The translations under genes were made by a program, and so were the position numbers. A DNA stretch of 64,000 nucleotides, taken from the NCBI RefSeq assembly GCF_022063185.1, contig NZ_CP091913.1:6053141-6117140 (forward strand). The letters run 5' to 3'. Shown here piece by piece: positions 60,436 through 64,000 of this stretch (the first letter of the stretch is position 1; every line of letters begins with the position of its first letter). Source of the DNA: Nostoc sp. UHCC 0870 (GTDB lineage: Bacteria > Cyanobacteriota > Cyanobacteriia > Cyanobacteriales > Nostocaceae). Below the pieces are notes generated by a model. That model was given only the letters and a program-made list of their open reading frames with translations, was not told where the DNA came from and did no database searches.

Positions 60436-60723
60436 CTTGTTAACCTTCCTAGTAGCTAAAGCGGACACAAGCTTAAGAATATAAACTGTGATTTGGGGCA
60501 ATACATTTACTAGGTTATCTAAATAAATTAGAGTTTTTCAGAAATTATGTTGCGCTGAAAAAAAATCAACCATTCCTTTGTGCATCCATACTGAATAATG
60601 ATTCTAGACAGTATATTGTTATAGGTTTTATCAATCCATGTAAAGGAAAATACAACTGTCAACGGAGATATCTTTGCTCAGTAGATTGTGGACTAATTTC
60701 TAGACTGTACCTGAAGTTCGGAA

Positions 60724-62181
60724 CTAGAGGTTATCTCGCTGTTGTCGGCGTGCTTCGAGTTTGAGCATAATCTCTGCGTGCATCTCACGGGTGATGGGGT
60801 AGAAATAGGTTAAGACTAAGCCCAAAATTAAACAGATGGTGGGTAAGGGGCCAACGGCGATGCGAATAGCTAGTAAGGCTGATTCAGGTTGTATGGGTGG
60901 TGGACTTTGACCGGCTACAGTTTCTTGAAAACCGGATGCTTGCAAGGCGTTACCTACTAAAAATAGCCCGAAAGCTAAACCAAATTTTTGCAACAACACC
61001 ATAAAGCCATAAAAAATCCCTTCCCGGCGTTGTCCGGTTTGGAGTTCATCTAATTCAATTACATCGGGAATCATCGACCAGGGAACTAAGTAAGCTGTGG
61101 ATACGCCAACACCGGCCATGATAGCCATGACATACATCAGAACTATTTGACCAGGTTGTAAGAAAAAGAGTCCGGCGGCGGCAATTATCCATAAACTCAT
61201 ACCTAGGAAATAAACTAGTTTTTTACCAACTCTTTTACTCACAGCCGTCCAGACAAATAACATTAATAGGGCTGTCCCTTGAACTGCAATCATTACTGTC
61301 GGTACATCTGCGGTTTTGAGGGACATACAGTAAATGACAAAGAAAGGAATAATACTGGCGGTGATTTGTACGCCTAGCCAAGAAAATAGATAGATACCGA
61401 TAACGAAGAGAAAAGGTATGTTGGTGAAAACAATTTTGAGTTGTGCAAAAAAGGGTATAGATGCAGATTCTTCAACTTGAATGCGTTGGGCTTCAAAAGC
61501 TAAGACGCGATCGCGCACGCCAAAAACACACCAATATAAAGATATAATGGAAATTACAGTACAAATTGCCGCTAAAACTATATATTGTTGTTGCTCATTG
61601 ACTATCTGAGAAAAAACTACTTGCGCTAACAACAATGACAGAATACTACCACCAATAGAAAAGGCAAAGCGAAAACTATTCAGACTGGTACGTTCGTCAT
61701 AATCTTGGGTAAGTTCTGGGGTGAGTGCGGTGTAAGGCAAATTCACCACAGTATAAAATACTTGGGAAACTACCCCAATCGCTACGTAATACCAAAACAA
61801 CGCCCAAACGTTACTACTTTGGTTGCTACTAAATTGCGGTACGATCCACTGCAAGAAAAAAAAGATTCCGAAAGGAATTGCACCATAAAACATCCAAGGT
61901 AAACGACGACCCCAACGCCGTGATTGGGTTTTATCTGTTAGCACTCCCACAAAGGGATCGTTGACTGCATCCCATATTTTACCAATCAACAAGACACTAC
62001 CAGCTAAACCTGCTGGAATCCCCGCGACATTGGTAAAGAAAATCAACAGAAAAAATATAGATATATTAGCGGTGATTGCGGGGCCTAAATCTCCCGCACC
62101 ATAAGCTAGCTTGGTTTTTAAATCTAGTTTTTGACTGAGCTTATGCTTTTGGGGATAGTCATCAGCCGCAGAATCGTTCAT
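60724..62181 (-). CDS. GPH-family (glycoside-pentoside-hexuronide) cation symporter
   Basis: This 485-residue protein has about twelve membrane segments and the GPH signature in its first third: KLAYGAGDLGPAITANISIFFLLIFFTNVAG, IGKIWDAVNDPFVGVLTDKTQSRRWGRRLPWMFYGAIPFGI. Members import sugars with sodium or protons. The solute cannot be predicted. It is divergent from the phosphoribosyltransferase gene (92 bases apart) and stands without sugar-metabolism neighbours. Confidence 0.9.
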   Translation of the reverse strand: MNDSAADDYPQKHKLSQKLDLKTKLAYGAGDLGPAITANISIFFLLIFFTNVAGIPAGLAGSVLLIGKIWDAVNDPFVGVLTDKTQSRRWGRRLPWMFYGAIPFGIFFFLQWIVPQFSSNQSSNVWALFWYYVAIGVVSQVFYTVVNLPYTALTPELTQDYDERTSLNSFRFAFSIGGSILSLLLAQVVFSQIVNEQQQYIVLAAICTVISIISLYWCVFGVRDRVLAFEAQRIQVEESASIPFFAQLKIVFTNIPFLFVIGIYLFSWLGVQITASIIPFFVIYCMSLKTADVPTVMIAVQGTALLMLFVWTAVSKRVGKKLVYFLGMSLWIIAAAGLFFLQPGQIVLMYVMAIMAGVGVSTAYLVPWSMIPDVIELDELQTGQRREGIFYGFMVLLQKFGLAFGLFLVGNALQASGFQETVAGQSPPPIQPESALLAIRIAVGPLPTICLILGLVLTYFYPITREMHAEIMLKLEARRQQRDNL

Positions 62182-62273
62182 AATGTTTTGCGCTCATACT
62201 AAAATAAGAAATTTGCGATCGCTTCGCTCACTCTAGGCATCGCCTTTAGTATCACCCATAAAATACTTACTTT

Positions 62274-62783
62274 ATGCCAGACCTTTACGTTTCTTGGTCA
62301 GAATATCACTATAAAATTGAGCAACTGGCTGCTCAAATTTATCGCTCCGGTTGGGAATTTAATCAAATTGTCTGTCTAGCCAGAGGCGGACTCAGAGTTG
62401 GTGATATTCTCTCCCGTATATACCAAAAGCCTTTAGCAATTTTAGCCACATCATCTTACAGTGGACCTGGCAAACAAGAAAGAGGTAATTTAAGCTTTTC
62501 TCGTCATCTAACCATGACGACTGAAACATTAGGTTCGCGGATTTTACTTGTGGATGACTTAGTAGACTCTGGAATCACGCTCAAGGAAACTATTCCTTGG
62601 CTGGATGCAAATATCGACTCCCCAATTGAAGATATTCGCACCGCCGTAATTTGGTATAAAGCTTGTTCTGTCGTTGCGCCTAACTATTACATTGATTACT
62701 TACATGACAATCCTTGGATTCGTCAACCTTTTGAACATTATGAACAGATAAGTGCGGCGGAAATCGCGACTAAGGTGGGATGA
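62274..62783 (+). CDS. Purine phosphoribosyltransferase-like protein
   Basis: The 169-residue protein has the PRPP-binding motif RILLVDDLVDSGITLKET near residue 100, with an N-terminal region YVSWSEYHYKIEQLAAQIYRSGWEFNQIVCLARGGLRVGDILSR resembling Gpt/xanthine or hypoxanthine phosphoribosyltransferases. The base specificity is unclear. An IS200/IS605 element ends only 11 bases beyond its stop codon. Confidence 0.88.
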   Translation: MPDLYVSWSEYHYKIEQLAAQIYRSGWEFNQIVCLARGGLRVGDILSRIYQKPLAILATSSYSGPGKQERGNLSFSRHLTMTTETLGSRILLVDDLVDSGITLKETIPWLDANIDSPIEDIRTAVIWYKACSVVAPNYYIDYLHDNPWIRQPFEHYEQISAAEIATKVG

Positions 62784-62794
62784 GGGGACAAATG

Positions 62795-62827
62795 TTGACA
62801 TCTCCCCCGGCTAGAAGCCGGAGGATT
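62795..62827 (-). mobile_element. Right end of an IS200/IS605 element (hairpin and TCAA end)
   Basis: On the minus strand CCGGCT-TCT-AGCCGG makes a six-base-pair stem, flanked by further partial pairing, four bases after the tnpB stop. The strand then runs GAGATGTCAA, and the sequence TCAA is the known right-end cleavage tetranucleotide of IS608-like elements. The boundary would lie at 62795, with host DNA at 62794 and below. Confidence 0.7.
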
Positions 62828-64000
62828 CTAAACTGATGTTGCTACGGGGTCTAAAAGACCCACTACGCAACGTTTGCGATATGATTTATTTAATCTCTTG
62901 AACAAATCAATTCGCTGTGGCACTGTCAAAGATGCCCTACCCACCTCGGCTAGGTCTAACCCTAACTGTGTGGCTACTTTTCTCATGATGTTGGCACTTC
63001 CATTGCAATCTGCATTGACAATGAAGCCATCACGACTTTTGTATAATCCTCGTTTTATCCTTTTCCCTGAAGCTTTCCACCCTTGGGGCTTTTCGCCGTG
63101 CTTGGGCAGGGAGTCGCAATCAAGAAAAGATGCCTTAGAAGTGTAAGCCTCCTCAGTAATTGTCAAAGTAATACCGTACTCAGGACAGATTTGTTTTAAC
63201 CTCTCAATTAATCGACTAGTGGGAATAACCACAAAATTCTGGTTATTTCTTTTCCCCATATTGGAATTTTGCTTCTGTCCAGCATTCCAACCAATGACAA
63301 TGTTACCCACTCGGTCATTAAGACACTGATTGATAATGAATCGGGCTGCTTTGTTAATCGCATCTCGCATCTGGTTATTCCGTTTGCGTTGTACTCTATC
63401 AAGGTTAGAATCCCAGTAAAAATCTGATTTCCCTTGCTTGTATTTGGCAACTAAACGGGAATATCCTTGATTCAACGATCTGAGTTTACGACCATCAATA
63501 ATCAAACTTTTCCCACGAGTTGAGACACCTGTTAGCCAATTAGAACCACCGTGGTCAAAACTCCATGCTTGTGTGTAATCTAATTGGGGATTTTTTGCTA
63601 TTGCTTCTTTGCCATCGTCAATCACCCAATCAATCCATAATTGCCCGAAATTTGGACGTACTGTTACTTCTTTAACCCAGTCAGAATCGATAAATTCTGG
63701 GAGATATAATCTAACCTCAGTCAGTAATTCTGGTTTACTTTCTTTACTGATTGAAGGCTTAAAATATCCCTCGCTAAAATTCAGAGCTTGACGCGGAAAT
63801 GTGACAGCAGCCAAACCTCCCTTTTTGCGATATTTTGGCAGAGATGGTTTATCAACCTCGCCGTTGTAGTAAGCTTTCACCAGTCCGTTATAAGCTGTAA
63901 TTGACTCGCCAACCGACTTTAACGTTTGTTGTGCAGATTGAGCCGCCATTGCTTTGTAATGCACGTTCTGCTTAAGAATCAAATCTAATTCAGGATAAGT
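62828..64000 (-). CDS. tnpB: IS200/IS605-family TnpB nuclease (partial, N-terminus outside window)
   Basis: The frame is open to the window edge (reading TYPELDLILKQNVHYKAMA), so the start lies beyond 64000. TnpB is an RNA-guided nuclease. Visible motifs are the N-terminal helical region (AYYNGEVDKPSLPKYRKKGGLAAVTFPRQAL), RuvC-I with WSFDHGGSNWLTGV, a bridge region, RuvC-II around ITEEAYTSKASFLD, and RuvC-III NADCNGSANIMRKV. The usual C4 zinc finger between RuvC-II and III is replaced by a short KHGEKPQGWKASGKRIKRGL segment, as in a known subgroup. The guide RNA scaffold would overlap the C-terminal coding part and end at about 62795. Confidence 0.9.
   Translation of the reverse strand, partial: TYPELDLILKQNVHYKAMAAQSAQQTLKSVGESITAYNGLVKAYYNGEVDKPSLPKYRKKGGLAAVTFPRQALNFSEGYFKPSISKESKPELLTEVRLYLPEFIDSDWVKEVTVRPNFGQLWIDWVIDDGKEAIAKNPQLDYTQAWSFDHGGSNWLTGVSTRGKSLIIDGRKLRSLNQGYSRLVAKYKQGKSDFYWDSNLDRVQRKRNNQMRDAINKAARFIINQCLNDRVGNIVIGWNAGQKQNSNMGKRNNQNFVVIPTSRLIERLKQICPEYGITLTITEEAYTSKASFLDCDSLPKHGEKPQGWKASGKRIKRGLYKSRDGFIVNADCNGSANIMRKVATQLGLDLAEVGRASLTVPQRIDLFKRLNKSYRKRCVVGLLDPVATSV

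Noticed and set aside
1..64000. tRNA and rRNA genes
   Set aside because: Visual scan for T-loop and acceptor patterns found none; a covariance search such as tRNAscan-SE would be needed to exclude them fully.

Overview
The window is chromosomal DNA from a filamentous, heterocyst-forming-type cyanobacterium of the Nostoc/Anabaena group. The evidence seen is a kaiC-kaiB-kaiA clock locus with a short KaiA, a TolC-like protein of the HgdD type beside it, Calvin-cycle gap2, ycf20, a PSII S4-domain protein, a PEP-CTERM protein, many HIP1 octamers (GCGATCGC), and the heptanucleotide tandem repeats (STRR type) and dispersed palindromes typical of these genomes. Comparisons with named strains are from memory; no database search was possible.

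Layout. 1-7 kb: an ArsR-family regulator cut by the window edge, efp-accB, a CYP38-like cyclophilin, an Uma2 endonuclease, thiL, and nadD-gap2. 7-13 kb: murC-murB, a YbaB/EbfC protein, a low-molecular-weight tyrosine phosphatase whose stop codon lies in a 68-copy GAGTAAT array, an Rre1/Ycf29-type regulator, smpB, and a small WGxxGW protein. 13-21 kb: S4-domain protein, two conserved unknowns, hgdD/tolC-like gene, kaiC, kaiB, kaiA. 20.8-21.1 kb: a gene-free, strongly folded stretch that resembles a HEARO RNA (IscB omega RNA) without its nuclease gene. 21.5-35.5 kb: a CBS-domain hybrid kinase divergent from kaiA, an ArnT-like glycosyltransferase, a lipoprotein, ycf20-glycerate kinase, and a very large hybrid kinase coupled to a diguanylate cyclase.

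36-46 kb: selO, a flavodiiron-protein fragment, a second Uma2 gene, a Ser/Thr kinase fused to a formylglycine-generating-enzyme-like domain whose C-terminus looks like a diversity-generating-retroelement variable region, polA, a PEP-CTERM protein and a secreted protein. 46-53 kb: a duplicated-domain secreted protein, a sigma factor with a DUF1822 partner, a DUF4870-like membrane protein, a Gfo/Idh/MocA oxidoreductase, modD and a rhodanese. 53-64 kb: ilvB with an added zinc ribbon, two MFS-type transporters, a ferrochelatase-family protein with a seven-histidine tail, a DUF1400 protein, a phosphoribosyltransferase, and an IS200/IS605 tnpB running off the right edge.

Most genes are housekeeping (cell wall, lipid, translation, carbon, cofactors) or signalling. 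The accessory signals are RNA-guided nuclease relics (candidate omega RNA; TnpB with guide-end hairpin), a candidate hypervariable protein, and an unusually rich set of short repeats and palindromes that touch start codons, stop codons and even a coding frame.
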